DNA of 16,329 bases from DATLHO01 sp035539855 (GTDB lineage Bacteria; Bacteroidota; Ignavibacteria; OLB7), in NCBI GenBank assembly GCA_035539855.1, contig DATLHO010000211.1, forward strand, positions 1 to 16,329. The letters are read 5' to 3'. Positions 6,337-14,787 of the stretch are shown here, piece after piece. The notes under the pieces were generated by a model, which worked only from the letters and a program-made list of their open reading frames with translations, did no database searches and was not told where the DNA came from. The position numbers and the translations under genes were made by a program. The stretch's first letter is position 1; every line of letters begins with the position of its first letter.

Positions 6337-8208
6337 TTACTTGCCGACGCGTGTCGTGACCACGACGACACCGACGCCCGAGGCGTTGCCCCGACCCTGC
6401 ATGTCGATCGTGATCTCGAAGCGCTTGCCGTCGAGCGCCCGGGTGAGCTTCGTGCGGTCGGCCACCTCCATGCGGAGCGACCACTTCTCACCGTCGTTGA
6501 CCAGACGGGCGTTCAGGCCGTTCTCGGCGCATTCAGTGCACGACGCCGTCGCCTCGGTCACCGGCACCATCCGCCCCTCGGCGATCTTTTGACGCAGGTC
6601 GATCGGACCCAGGTCGGTCTTCATGTTCTTCGGGGAGATCGTCCACGAGAACTCGAAGCCCTCGAAGTGCTCCGGCGCGGGGTAGCTGACGACGAAGCCC
6701 TTGGCCGGCTTGATCGGCACGTCGGCGTCCTGCTGATTCGACATCAGCGGCACCCACGTCGTGCGGTCGGAGTTGCCGCCCGGCTTCCAGTAGACCGTCA
6801 GCCGGATGTCGGCCGGATTGGTCATCGCCTCGGTCACCGTCAGATCCGGCGGAAGCTCGGCGTCCTTGAACGACACGCCCGCGCGGTTGAAGACCTCACG
6901 ACCCTTGATCTCGACGATCGTCTGGTAGTGGTCTTCCGGGATCGCCGTGGCCATCCAGTCCGTCGTCGGGTTGTATTTGCGGCTGACCGTCGCCTTCATG
7001 CCGCGCCACTTCTCGATGCCGCCCTTGAGCTGCGGCGAGAACACGACGAGCGTCTTCTCGGAGACGTCGACCCGTCCCTCCTTGTTCGCCGCCTTCGCGA
7101 CGAGCGGCGTGATGCCCTCGGTCGGACGGTCGATGATCGCGTTGTAGCGGTTGGTCGCCGGATCGGCGAGCACCAGGCGCGCACCACCGGACATGTCCTT
7201 CGAGCCCTCGGCCGGACCGAGTCGGACCGGGACGCTGAAGGCCGCGACATTGTACCAGTAGACGGTGTCGCGCGGCAGCAGGATTTCCGCGACCGGATCC
7301 TGCGGCTTCGGTGTCGGCGGCTTGGTGACGCGGACGTTGAACGACTGGAAGCCCTTGTTCTCGTCGAGCGCCTTGTAGGCGTCCGGCGTCAACAGGGTCT
7401 CGATGTACTTGCCGACCTGCGAGGTCTCGCCGGCGGCCTGCGGCTGACGCAACAGTGCCTTCTGCACCTGGCGGAGCTGCTTGACCGTCAGCTTGACGTT
7501 GCCGATGCGGATGGTGTCGTTCGGCGACGGCGTCGATCCGCCGGCGATGCCGAGGATCTTGTTCGTCTGCGAGTTGAACCGCAGACGGTACCAGCCCGGA
7601 CCGCGGTTCGGCTTGAAGTTCACACTGAAGACCTTCGCCTTGCGGCCGGCAGCGAGCTGCTTGGCCGTCAGCGTGTCGTTCAGGTAGAAGTAGTTGTTCG
7701 GGTTGTCCGACGGGATGCCCGCGCCGAAGACCTGTCGCGGCGTCGTATAGCCGCCGACCTCGGTGCCGAGCTGCGCGGTGAAGATCTTCTCCCCGCCCGC
7801 GATGTCGGTCGTGTCGTCGCCCAGCTCCTCCTCCGGTCGATCCGGGTTCGGCGTGTGCGAGACGATGTACTCCAGCAGCGGCACGTCGTCGCCGCGGAAC
7901 GTCCGGCCGCTGACCGTCAGCGTCGCGCGGGGATCACCCACCGAGACGGCGACGTCGTAGTTGCGCACGTTGTTCGCCGGCTTCTCGTCGTCGAGGACGA
8001 TGTTGTCCTTCGGACTGACGGTGATGCCTGTGGTTCCGCTGCCGGTCTGAAGCTGCGACAGAATCGTCTGCACGATCTGGATCGCCTGCCTCTGCTCTTG
8101 GCGCAGATGCTCTTCGGCCTCATCGCGCTCGATGAAGATGATGAGCAGCTCGAGAATAACGGCCAGGTACAACACGAAGTAGACCTTGCCGGCTCCACCT
8201 TTGGACAT
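6337..8208 (-). CDS. Single-pass inner-membrane-anchored periplasmic protein, GldM/PorM-like architecture
   Basis: 623 residues. After a short basic N-terminus (MSKGGAGK), one membrane segment runs from residue 9 to 27 (VYFVLYLAVILELLIIFIE). It carries an unusual acidic residue, Glu20, in the middle of the helix. A charged helical stretch follows (ERDEAEEHLRQEQRQ, to about 55), then a long periplasmic part rich in beta strands with Gly/Pro turns, as in strings of Ig-like domains (about 85-125, 140-260, 300-450, 460-540 and 560-623). A C-x2-C pair sits at 557-560. This topology, with no signal cleavage, matches GldM/PorM of the type IX secretion motor (about 500-530 residues), but I cannot see diagnostic GldM sequence and no gldL is adjacent. 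AGAGGA about ten bases before the ATG is a weak ribosome-binding site. It probably works with the downstream barrel proteins. Confidence 0.7.
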   Translation of the reverse strand: MSKGGAGKVYFVLYLAVILELLIIFIERDEAEEHLRQEQRQAIQIVQTILSQLQTGSGTTGITVSPKDNIVLDDEKPANNVRNYDVAVSVGDPRATLTVSGRTFRGDDVPLLEYIVSHTPNPDRPEEELGDDTTDIAGGEKIFTAQLGTEVGGYTTPRQVFGAGIPSDNPNNYFYLNDTLTAKQLAAGRKAKVFSVNFKPNRGPGWYRLRFNSQTNKILGIAGGSTPSPNDTIRIGNVKLTVKQLRQVQKALLRQPQAAGETSQVGKYIETLLTPDAYKALDENKGFQSFNVRVTKPPTPKPQDPVAEILLPRDTVYWYNVAAFSVPVRLGPAEGSKDMSGGARLVLADPATNRYNAIIDRPTEGITPLVAKAANKEGRVDVSEKTLVVFSPQLKGGIEKWRGMKATVSRKYNPTTDWMATAIPEDHYQTIVEIKGREVFNRAGVSFKDAELPPDLTVTEAMTNPADIRLTVYWKPGGNSDRTTWVPLMSNQQDADVPIKPAKGFVVSYPAPEHFEGFEFSWTISPKNMKTDLGPIDLRQKIAEGRMVPVTEATASCTECAENGLNARLVNDGEKWSLRMEVADRTKLTRALDGKRFEITIDMQGRGNASGVGVVVVTTRVGK

Positions 8209-8349
8209 GTTCTAGGATTCCTCTGGGTTGATCAGATACTAAACTTTCGAGGATCGGGAGCGAGCGCTGCGCGGGGGAGGGAACAAAACCGCGTCGCTGG
8301 GCGTTTACCCTGAATGGTCCGCGCGATGAAGGTGCTGAAGACGCCGTTT

Positions 8350-8377
8350 AATATACGATCGGCTCCGCTTCGATCAA
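8350..8377 (-). promoter_or_regulatory. Possible sigma-70-like promoter for the anchor gene
   Basis: On the minus strand TTGATC (8372-8377) and TATATT (8350-8355) lie 16 bases apart, close to TTGACA/TATAAT. It is just downstream of the helicase terminator and would give a leader of about 135 bases before the ATG at 8208. The organism's own sigma preference is uncertain, so confidence is moderate. Confidence 0.4.
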
Positions 8378-8379
8378 GC

Positions 8380-8399
8380 AAAAACTCCGGGCTCCCGAG
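8380..8399 (-). terminator. Intrinsic terminator after the helicase gene
   Basis: On the minus strand a short GC hairpin (CTCGGGAGCCCGGAG, one bulged G, 8385-8399) is followed directly by TTTTT (8380-8384). It starts 6 bases past the TAA of the helicase gene. The stem is short, but hairpin plus T tract is the classical layout. Confidence 0.6.
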
Positions 8400-8404
8400 G
8401 CGCC

Positions 8405-10861
8405 TTACAACACCTGCAGATTGGCGAATTTCAGCATCAGCTGCTTCCGTCCGATCCCTTCGAATCGGACCGTGATCTTCGTTTTATCGCCGCTTCCGAC
8501 GACCGCCTCCACCTTTCCGACTCCGAACGTCGCGTGCGCGACCCGCGATCCCACCTGCAGCGCCCTCGGCACCTGTGAGTAGTCGTCGGCCGGCATCTCC
8601 TGCGACTCGGTGTCGATCGCGGCCGGCCGGGTGCGCTCGCGCCGCGTCGTGCCGCCTCCGAGAAACCCCTCGCCGCTCGGCCTCGAGCGACTCGCCGGCG
8701 GCGCCGTCGCGTTGAACTCGAGCAGGTGATCGCTGATCTCGTTGAGGAACCGCGACGGCGTCGGATAGCTCAGCTCGCCGAAGCGATAGCGACGCTCGCA
8801 GTTGACGAAGTACAGATGCCGGCGCGCCCGCGTGATCGCCACGTAGAACAGCCTCCGCTCCTCCTCGAGATCCTCCTGCTCCTGCGCCGAGTTCCCCACC
8901 GGGAAGAGCCCCTCCTCCAGCCCCGTCACCAGCACCACGTCGTACTCGAGCCCCTTCGCCGAATGCACCGTCATGAGCGTCACACGCTCGATCGTCGGGT
9001 CGAACTGGTCGACCTCCGACAGCAATGAGATCTCCTGCAGGTACTGGTCGAGCGAGCCGTCGGACGTGTTGTCGCTGTACTCCGCGATGTGCGAGAGGAT
9101 CCGCTGGACGTTGTCCCAGCGCGCGAGGGCCTCGGGCGTGTTCTCGTCCTTGAACGCCTGCAGCAGTCCGGACTCGCTGAGCACGGTGCGCGAGAGCTCG
9201 GCCGGTGACATGTCGCCGAGGTGCCCGCGGTACTTGTCGAGCATCTCGGTGAACCCGTGCAGCACGTGGGCAACGCGCGTTCCGAGATCGGAGATCCGCT
9301 CGGCGCGCCGGGCCGCTTCGAAGAGCGACAGGCCGTGCTCGGTCGCGTGATGTCGGAGCCGTCGGACCGAGACCTCGCCGACGCCGCGCGCCGGTGTGTT
9401 GACCGCCCGAAGGAACGACTCGTCGTCGCGCTCGTTGACCAATAGTCGCAGGTACGCCAGCGCGTCCTTGACCTCCCTGCGCCGATAGAACGCCACCGAG
9501 CCGACGATGCCGTACGGGATGTTCGCGCGGCGCAGTCCGTCCTCGATCGACAGTGACTGCGAGTTCGTCCGGTACAGCACCGCGATCTCGCCGAGCGGTC
9601 GTCCCTGGCGTTGGTGCCGCTGGATGATTCGCGCGACCTCCTCCCCCTCCTCACGCTCGTCGCGCAGCGTGAGCACCTTGATCTTCTCGCCCTCGTCGTT
9701 GTCGGTCCACAGCGACTTCGGGATCTGCATCCGGTTCTGCCGGATGACGTCGTCGGCCGCGGCGATGATCGTCTTCGTCGAGCGGTAGTTCTGCTCCAGA
9801 CGGAAGATCCTGAAGTCCGGATAGTCGCGCTCGAAGTCGAGGATGTTCCGGATGTCCGCGCCGCGGAAGCGGTAGATCGACTGCGCGTCGTCGCCGACGA
9901 CGCAGATGTTGCGCGAGTGCTCGGCGATCATGCGCACCACCACGTACTGCGCGCGGTTGGTGTCCTGGTACTCGTCGATGAGCACGTAGCGGAACTGCTC
10001 CTGATAGCGTCGGAGCACCGCCGGATCCTTCTCGAACAGCGCGATCGTCTTGACGAGCAGGTCGTCGAAGTCCATCGCGTTGCTCGTGCGCAGTCGACTC
10101 TCGTAGGCCTCGTACACCAGGGCGATCTTCTCCTCCGACAGGCTCGTAGCGCGCGTGCGGAACTCGGCCGGGGAGATCATGTTGTTCTTCGCCTGGGAGA
10201 TCCTGTGGAGGATCATCTTCGCGGGGAAGTCCTGCTGCGTGATGCCGTACTGCGTCATCGCCGAGCGAACCACACCGAGCGAGTCGTCGGTATCGTAGAT
10301 CGTGAAGCTCGACGTGTAGCCGAGCGTCGCTGCCTCGCGGCGAAGGATGCGGCTGAAGACCGAGTGGAACGTGCCCATCCACAGGGGCGAAGCGCTCTGG
10401 TGGCCGACGAGGTCGGCGATGCGCTCCTTCATCTCCCGGGCGGCCTTGTTCGTGAACGTCAGCGCGAGAATGCTCCAGGGCCGGACGCCGCTGGCGAGCA
10501 GGTAGGCGATGCGGAACGTGAGCACGCGCGTCTTGCCGCTGCCGGCGCCGGCGACGATCAGCAGCGGACCGTCGGAGGTCGTGACCGCCTCGCGCTGCAC
10601 GTCGTTGAGCTCGGCGAGAAACCGCAGATCACGCGGTGCGGCCGACGCCTGCGACACCGATTCGGCGGGACGCTCCGCAGGCGGCGCGGCACTGCCGGAG
10701 GCGTTCACTGCAGGGCTCTCGGCAGCAGCCGCTGCAGGGCTCACTGCAGCGCCCGCTGCAGCGCTCGCGGCGGCGCTCGACGCGGCCGGCGGCTGCGGAT
10801 CGGCTCCTTCGAAGAGATTGGGAGCCGAGGCATCGGCCCGTTTCAGCGTCAGCTTCGCCAC
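8405..10861 (-). CDS. pcrA: UvrD/PcrA-type superfamily 1A DNA helicase
   Basis: 818 residues, longer than the usual 720-750 for PcrA/UvrD. These helicases move 3' to 5' on single-stranded DNA in repair and in clearing protein-DNA roadblocks. All motifs are present: Walker A AGAGSGKT (104-111), TFTNKAAREMKERI (135), DEYQD (296-300), GDDAQSIYRFRGAD (323-336), LEQNYRS (355-361), VLYRTNSQS (428), TVHSAKGLEYDVV (631) and FYVAITRARRHLY (672-684). The C-terminal Tudor-like domain (VGSRVAHATFGVGKV, 770) is also present. The extra length is an Ala/Pro/Ser-rich N-terminal extension (residues 20-76), probably disordered and encoded by repetitive DNA with several CTGCAG copies. The start at 10861 is GTG; no ATG fits before the helicase core. 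No Shine-Dalgarno sequence is seen. I cannot separate the uvrD and pcrA names with certainty. Confidence 0.95.
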   Translation of the reverse strand: MAKLTLKRADASAPNLFEGADPQPPAASSAAASAAAGAAVSPAAAAAESPAVNASGSAAPPAERPAESVSQASAAPRDLRFLAELNDVQREAVTTSDGPLLIVAGAGSGKTRVLTFRIAYLLASGVRPWSILALTFTNKAAREMKERIADLVGHQSASPLWMGTFHSVFSRILRREAATLGYTSSFTIYDTDDSLGVVRSAMTQYGITQQDFPAKMILHRISQAKNNMISPAEFRTRATSLSEEKIALVYEAYESRLRTSNAMDFDDLLVKTIALFEKDPAVLRRYQEQFRYVLIDEYQDTNRAQYVVVRMIAEHSRNICVVGDDAQSIYRFRGADIRNILDFERDYPDFRIFRLEQNYRSTKTIIAAADDVIRQNRMQIPKSLWTDNDEGEKIKVLTLRDEREEGEEVARIIQRHQRQGRPLGEIAVLYRTNSQSLSIEDGLRRANIPYGIVGSVAFYRRREVKDALAYLRLLVNERDDESFLRAVNTPARGVGEVSVRRLRHHATEHGLSLFEAARRAERISDLGTRVAHVLHGFTEMLDKYRGHLGDMSPAELSRTVLSESGLLQAFKDENTPEALARWDNVQRILSHIAEYSDNTSDGSLDQYLQEISLLSEVDQFDPTIERVTLMTVHSAKGLEYDVVLVTGLEEGLFPVGNSAQEQEDLEEERRLFYVAITRARRHLYFVNCERRYRFGELSYPTPSRFLNEISDHLLEFNATAPPASRSRPSGEGFLGGGTTRRERTRPAAIDTESQEMPADDYSQVPRALQVGSRVAHATFGVGKVEAVVGSGDKTKITVRFEGIGRKQLMLKFANLQVL

Positions 10862-10971
10862 GTAGGGAAACGCTCTCGGTCAGTGGTTGAAAGATGCGGT
10901 GCGCAGATGAGCGCAGGATGAAAACGACGCCGAAACAGCCGAACGTGTCGAGCCGGCGACTGGTTAGAGAC

Positions 10972-10988
10972 GGACTCCGTTCGGAGCC
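10972..10988 (-). terminator. Possible terminator hairpin at the end of pyrD
   Basis: On the minus strand GGCTCCGAACGGAGTCC forms CTCC/GGAG around GAAC, extended by GG/CC past a bulged T. It begins on the last base of the pyrD stop codon. Only GTCTCTAACC follows, so the T tract is poor. Confidence 0.35.
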
Positions 10989-11935
10989 TACGACCAGCCG
11001 GCGGCGACGAGCGAGGGCTGCAGCGACGTGTCGAGCGATCCGATGAGCTCGGTGATGGAGCGCATCCCGTTGGCGTCGAGGTACTGCTCGATGCCACGTG
11101 CGATCGTCAGACCCGCTTCCGGTTCGACGAACAGTGCGGTACCAACTTGCACCAGCGATGCGCCGGCAATCAGAAACTCGATCGCGTCCTCGGCCGTGAC
11201 GATGCCGCCGATGCCGATGACCGGAATCTTCACCGCGCGCGCGGCCTCGTAGACCTTCGCCAGGGCGATCGGCTTGATCGCGGGGCCGGAGTACCCGCCC
11301 GTGATCGTCGCGATCTTCGGCCGTCGTGTGCGCGCATCGATTGCCATCCCGACGAACGTGTTGACGCACGAGACCGCGTCGGCTCCCTCGTCCTCGCATG
11401 CGCGGGCGAACTCGCCGATCGACGTCACGTTGGGCGTGAGCTTGATCGCGAGGAAGCGCTCGGTGCGGCGGCGCAGCTCGCGCGTGATGTCGGCGACCGA
11501 GGCGCAGTTGGTGCCGAAGTTGAGCCCGCCGTCCTTGACGTTCGGGCAGCTCACGTTGATCTCGTAGCCGCTGAAGCCCTCGTGCTCCTCGCAGCGCTCG
11601 AGCACGTAGCAGTATTCCTCGATCGAGCTTGCGGCGATGTTGACGATCGTCGTCGCGCCGCGCTCGGCGAGCGCGGGGAGCTTCTCGGCCAGGAACACGT
11701 CGACGCCGACGTTGGCCAGGCCGATCGAGTTGAGCATGCCGGCGGTCGTCTCGGCGATGCGCTGCGGCGGGTTGCCGTCGCGCGGCTTGCGGCTGATGCT
11801 CTTGGTGACGACCGCGCCCAGTTGCGCGACATCGACGAGGTCGGGACACTCGAGGCCGTAGCCGAAGGTCCCCGACGCGGTCAGCACCGGGTTCTTGAAC
11901 GTCGCCGAGCGTATCGTCTGTGAGGTGTCTGCCAC
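10988..11935 (-). CDS. pyrD: Dihydroorotate dehydrogenase, class 1B catalytic subunit
   Basis: 315 residues, typical for class 1 PyrD. It oxidises dihydroorotate to orotate on FMN, the fourth step of pyrimidine synthesis, and works in the cytosol with PyrK. Visible marks are FKNPVLTASGTFGYG (13-27), TKS with Lys45, the active-site motif NVSCPN with the base Cys130, IKLTPN with Lys165, the FMN phosphate loop GIGGIVTAED (241-250) and VGTALF. The frame is open upstream to 12205, but that would run into pyrK. The GTG at 11933-11935 gives the family N-terminus and leaves 44 bases after the pyrK stop. The order pyrK then pyrD and the Cys active site mark the NAD-linked 1B type rather than the quinone-linked class 2. 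Confidence 0.93.
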   Translation of the reverse strand: MADTSQTIRSATFKNPVLTASGTFGYGLECPDLVDVAQLGAVVTKSISRKPRDGNPPQRIAETTAGMLNSIGLANVGVDVFLAEKLPALAERGATTIVNIAASSIEEYCYVLERCEEHEGFSGYEINVSCPNVKDGGLNFGTNCASVADITRELRRRTERFLAIKLTPNVTSIGEFARACEDEGADAVSCVNTFVGMAIDARTRRPKIATITGGYSGPAIKPIALAKVYEAARAVKIPVIGIGGIVTAEDAIEFLIAGASLVQVGTALFVEPEAGLTIARGIEQYLDANGMRSITELIGSLDTSLQPSLVAAGWS

Positions 11936-11940
11936 GGGTT

Positions 11941-11967
11941 CGATTGCGGGTTGCGGATTGGCGGTTG
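11941..11967. repeat. Degenerate heptanucleotide repeat in the pyrK-pyrD gap
   Basis: The plus strand reads CGATTG, CGGGTTG, CGGATTG, GCGGTTG in succession, a seven-base periodicity (minus strand CAAYCCG-like). It fills most of the 44-base gap just before the pyrD GTG start. It looks like the short heptad arrays seen between genes in some bacteria; the function is unknown. Confidence 0.6.
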
Positions 11968-11979
11968 CTGTTCGGGCTC

Positions 11980-12768
11980 TCAGTGTACCGACGGCAGTGA
12001 CGAGAGGACGATGTCGTCGAAGTCGTAGTTCGGTCCGTGGGTGCAGACGAGGGTGTACTTGCGCGGGCCGTCGGCCATTTCGACCGGGCAGCCCTGGCAG
12101 ATGCCGATGCCGCAGGCCATCTGGCATTCGAGCGACACTTCGAGCGCGATGCCGTGGGTTGAGCAGAACGCGCCGAGCGCCTCCAGCATGCGATTCGGTC
12201 CGCACGCGAAGACGCGGAAGGGCTCACCCGGATGGTCGGTGACGAAGCCGGCGAGAGCGTCGACGACGGTGCCGTGGGTGCCGCGCGATCCGTCATCGGT
12301 CGCGAAGACCGGGTCGATCAGCCGGCCGTCATCGATGAGCATGGCGGCCGTGCGGGCGCCGTGAATGTTGACGACGCGAACGCCGCGTGCGGCGAGCGCC
12401 TCGCCGAGGATCGGCATCGGCGCGATGCCGACGCCGCCGGAGACGAGCACCGCGCTCGAATAGTCGCCGTCGAGGTGGAACGGAACGCCGAGCGGGCCGA
12501 GCACGTCGAGCAGGTCACCGGGGCGCCTGCCGGCGAAGATCGCCGAGCCGCGGCCGACGACGTTGAAGATGATCTCGAGGCGACTGCCCCGGACGCGGTG
12601 GACGCTGTAGGCACGGCGCAGCAGAGGGTCGAACGACGTGCCGGGCTTGATGTTCAGAAACTGTCCCGGCTCGACCAGGCGCGCGATGTCCGGGGACTCG
12701 AACTCGAGCGTGTAGACGTTGTCGGCGACCTTCTCGAAGCGGGTGATCGGTGCGAGATGCTGAAGCAT
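11980..12768 (-). CDS. pyrK: Dihydroorotate dehydrogenase electron-transfer subunit (FAD, 2Fe-2S)
   Basis: 262 residues, normal for PyrK. It takes electrons from PyrD's FMN through a [2Fe-2S] cluster to FAD and on to NAD+. A ferredoxin-reductase FAD domain comes first, with RRAYSVHRV (51-59) and DVLGPLG (88-94). The NAD domain has LVSGGVGIAPM (108-118) and FACGPNRML (187-195). The C-terminal cluster motif MACGIGICQGC gives ligands Cys219, Cys224 and Cys227, with Cys242 in LVCTHGP as the fourth. Cys215 lies nearby, at a position that is often not Cys in the family, so the region has one spare Cys. The start is ATG at 12768 without a Shine-Dalgarno. It sits 41 bases after the TPR lipoprotein gene and just before pyrD, so the three may share a transcript. 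Confidence 0.95.
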   Translation of the reverse strand: MLQHLAPITRFEKVADNVYTLEFESPDIARLVEPGQFLNIKPGTSFDPLLRRAYSVHRVRGSRLEIIFNVVGRGSAIFAGRRPGDLLDVLGPLGVPFHLDGDYSSAVLVSGGVGIAPMPILGEALAARGVRVVNIHGARTAAMLIDDGRLIDPVFATDDGSRGTHGTVVDALAGFVTDHPGEPFRVFACGPNRMLEALGAFCSTHGIALEVSLECQMACGIGICQGCPVEMADGPRKYTLVCTHGPNYDFDDIVLSSLPSVH

Positions 12769-12809
12769 TCGCGCAAGATACGGCGTCGATGGCGATCCCC
12801 GCCACCTCG

Positions 12810-14780
12810 CTAGCGCTTCGGCACGGTCTCCTTCTTCGGATCGTCGATCTTCGGCGGCTCGCCCCCGAGCGGAAGCGCCTCCTCACCAAAGCGCGGGATG
12901 CCCTCGGGCGTCAGCGTCACGTTGGGATCGGACTCCGCCGGCTCGCCACCGATCTGCGACTCGAGCGGCGGCGAGTCGCCGCGGACGCGACGGCTCATGT
13001 AGGCGTCGACGACGGGCCGTACCTCCTGCGCCTGCTCGCTGAGCGGATAGCGGTTGAGGATCTCCGAGTAGTACACGAACGCGCTGTCGCGGTTCTCCAT
13101 CTCCCGCTCGTAGATCAGCCCGATCGCGTAGTACGACTTCAGCGCGTACGGCGACTCCGGGTACTGCGCGATGACGCGATGGAACTGGTTCAGGGCGTTG
13201 GCGTTGTCGCCGGTGCGCATGAACGCGGTGCCGGAGAGATAGCGATCCTCGGCCGTGTCGCGCTTGGCGTACTCGGTGTAGCCGAGCTGGCGGCGCGCCT
13301 CGGCGGCGTAGTCGGTCATGCTGTAGTCGGCGACGAGAATCTCCAGCAGCGAGTCGGCCTGCTCCTCGCGCCCCGCCGCGCGCGCCATCGCCGCACGCGC
13401 GAACATCACGCGAGCCATCGCCAGCGAGCCCTGCGGCGCCCACTTCTCCGACAGGCCGTAGTACACCTCCATCGAATCGTCGCGCTTGAACGTCGTGAAC
13501 AGGCGCGCGAGGTTGTAGTATGCCTCCGAGAGCGCCGAGCGCACCGAGTCCGGGAAGGGATTGACCGGGTAGCCGTGCAGGGCCGCGGCGCGCGCCTGCT
13601 GCTCGTGGTACTGCCCGAGCAACTGCGCGAAGCGCTGAGCCTTGCGCTGGAACGGAACGCTCATCGCCTGCACCTTCTGGAAGTGCCCGAGCGCCTGATC
13701 GTACTCGCCGGCGCGGAAGGCGCGGACGCCGCGCTCGTAGATGCCGTACGCGGCGTAGCTGCGTCCGGGGTGTGCGGAGTCGACGGCGGCCAGCGTGCTG
13801 TCGGCGACGGTCTCGCCGCGCTGCGACGCGACGTTGAGCTGCTCGACCTCGACCAGCCCCCACCACGGCTCGAAGTTCGAGTTGTCGCGCAGCTCCTCGA
13901 GATCGCGCTCTGCGTCGTCGAGCCGGCCGAGCGTGCGCAGCGTGACCGCGCGCTGCAGCCGTGCCTGGAACTGCGTGAAGTAGTCGGGCGACAGCGCCAG
14001 CGACGCGTCGAACGCCGCGAGCGCCTCGGGAAAGTCACCGTTGCGGAAGTGCACGACGCCGATCTCGTAGCGCCAGCGCGCCCGGTCGTCGTCCTCCTCG
14101 GACAGGCTCACCGCCCGCTCGAACGGCCGGATCGCCTCCTTGACGTTGCCGTCGGCCAGGTGCACGTCGGCGTTGAGCCGGAACGCGTCGACAAGGACGT
14201 CGATGCGCTCGTGCGCCCACGCGACGTCGATCGTGCGCGAGAGCGTCGTCAGCGCGCGCTCGGGATTGCCCTGGTGCAACTGGTCCATCGCCAGCACGAG
14301 GTGCGCGTCGGGAAGCCAGGGACTCTCCGGAAAGTTCTTGATGAGCTCCTCGGCCTTCTTCTGCGACTGGTACCACTCCCGCTGGTAGAAGTACGACTTC
14401 GAGATGTAGTACACCGCGTCGTCGACGTAGTCGCTGCTCGCCGCGCGCGCCAGGAGCTTCGAGCCCTTGATCACGATCGAGTCGAGCTTGATCTTGTTGG
14501 CCTTCATCTCGTCGTTGGTCATCGACCGGCGATCGAGGTGGTTGTACGTCGGCACACCGGGCTTCAGAAGCTGGTCGTCGAAGGCGATGTGGTAGGTGGG
14601 CTCCGGCGCCTTCTGCTCACGGATGTAGAGGAGCTCCTGCTCCGCCTCATCCATGATCCGTTCCATGTTGTAGAACAGATTGAAGTACGTGGTGAAGTTC
14701 CGCGTCGTCTGGCAGCCGCCGATGACGAGCGCGGCACAGCCGATCAGGAGGGCCGATCCGAGGGAGCGCGTGAGGGTCAT
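12810..14780 (-). CDS. TPR-repeat lipoprotein, possibly PorW/SprE-like
   Basis: 656 residues from the ATG at 14780. The frame reaches 14816, but the inner ATG gives a lipoprotein signal (MTLTRSLGSALLIGCAALVI then GGC, lipobox Cys23) and a promoter-like pair lies just before it. After the Cys comes TRNFTTYFNLFYNMERIMDE, then a tandem array of TPR-like helix pairs. Clear ones lie at 121-185 (YYISKSYFYQREWYQSQKKA), 204-262, 268-300, 346-373 and 512-590 (FHRVIAQYPESPYAL, YYSEILNRYPLSEQA). The last 55 residues are Pro/Asp/Glu-rich and probably unstructured. It should be tethered to a membrane, likely the outer one, as a scaffold. The size, lipid anchor and TPR fold recall PorW/SprE of type IX secretion. 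That is a resemblance in layout, not proof. Confidence 0.8.
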   Translation of the reverse strand: MTLTRSLGSALLIGCAALVIGGCQTTRNFTTYFNLFYNMERIMDEAEQELLYIREQKAPEPTYHIAFDDQLLKPGVPTYNHLDRRSMTNDEMKANKIKLDSIVIKGSKLLARAASSDYVDDAVYYISKSYFYQREWYQSQKKAEELIKNFPESPWLPDAHLVLAMDQLHQGNPERALTTLSRTIDVAWAHERIDVLVDAFRLNADVHLADGNVKEAIRPFERAVSLSEEDDDRARWRYEIGVVHFRNGDFPEALAAFDASLALSPDYFTQFQARLQRAVTLRTLGRLDDAERDLEELRDNSNFEPWWGLVEVEQLNVASQRGETVADSTLAAVDSAHPGRSYAAYGIYERGVRAFRAGEYDQALGHFQKVQAMSVPFQRKAQRFAQLLGQYHEQQARAAALHGYPVNPFPDSVRSALSEAYYNLARLFTTFKRDDSMEVYYGLSEKWAPQGSLAMARVMFARAAMARAAGREEQADSLLEILVADYSMTDYAAEARRQLGYTEYAKRDTAEDRYLSGTAFMRTGDNANALNQFHRVIAQYPESPYALKSYYAIGLIYEREMENRDSAFVYYSEILNRYPLSEQAQEVRPVVDAYMSRRVRGDSPPLESQIGGEPAESDPNVTLTPEGIPRFGEEALPLGGEPPKIDDPKKETVPKR

Positions 14781-14787
14781 GTCGGTC

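Noticed and set aside
11936..12205. Longer start for pyrD
   Set aside because: It would overlap pyrK by more than 200 bases; the GTG at 11935 gives the family N-terminus.
10629..12296. 555-codon minus-strand ORF across pyrD
   Set aside because: Out-of-frame shadow of pyrK, pyrD and the helicase start; very Arg-rich with no motif.
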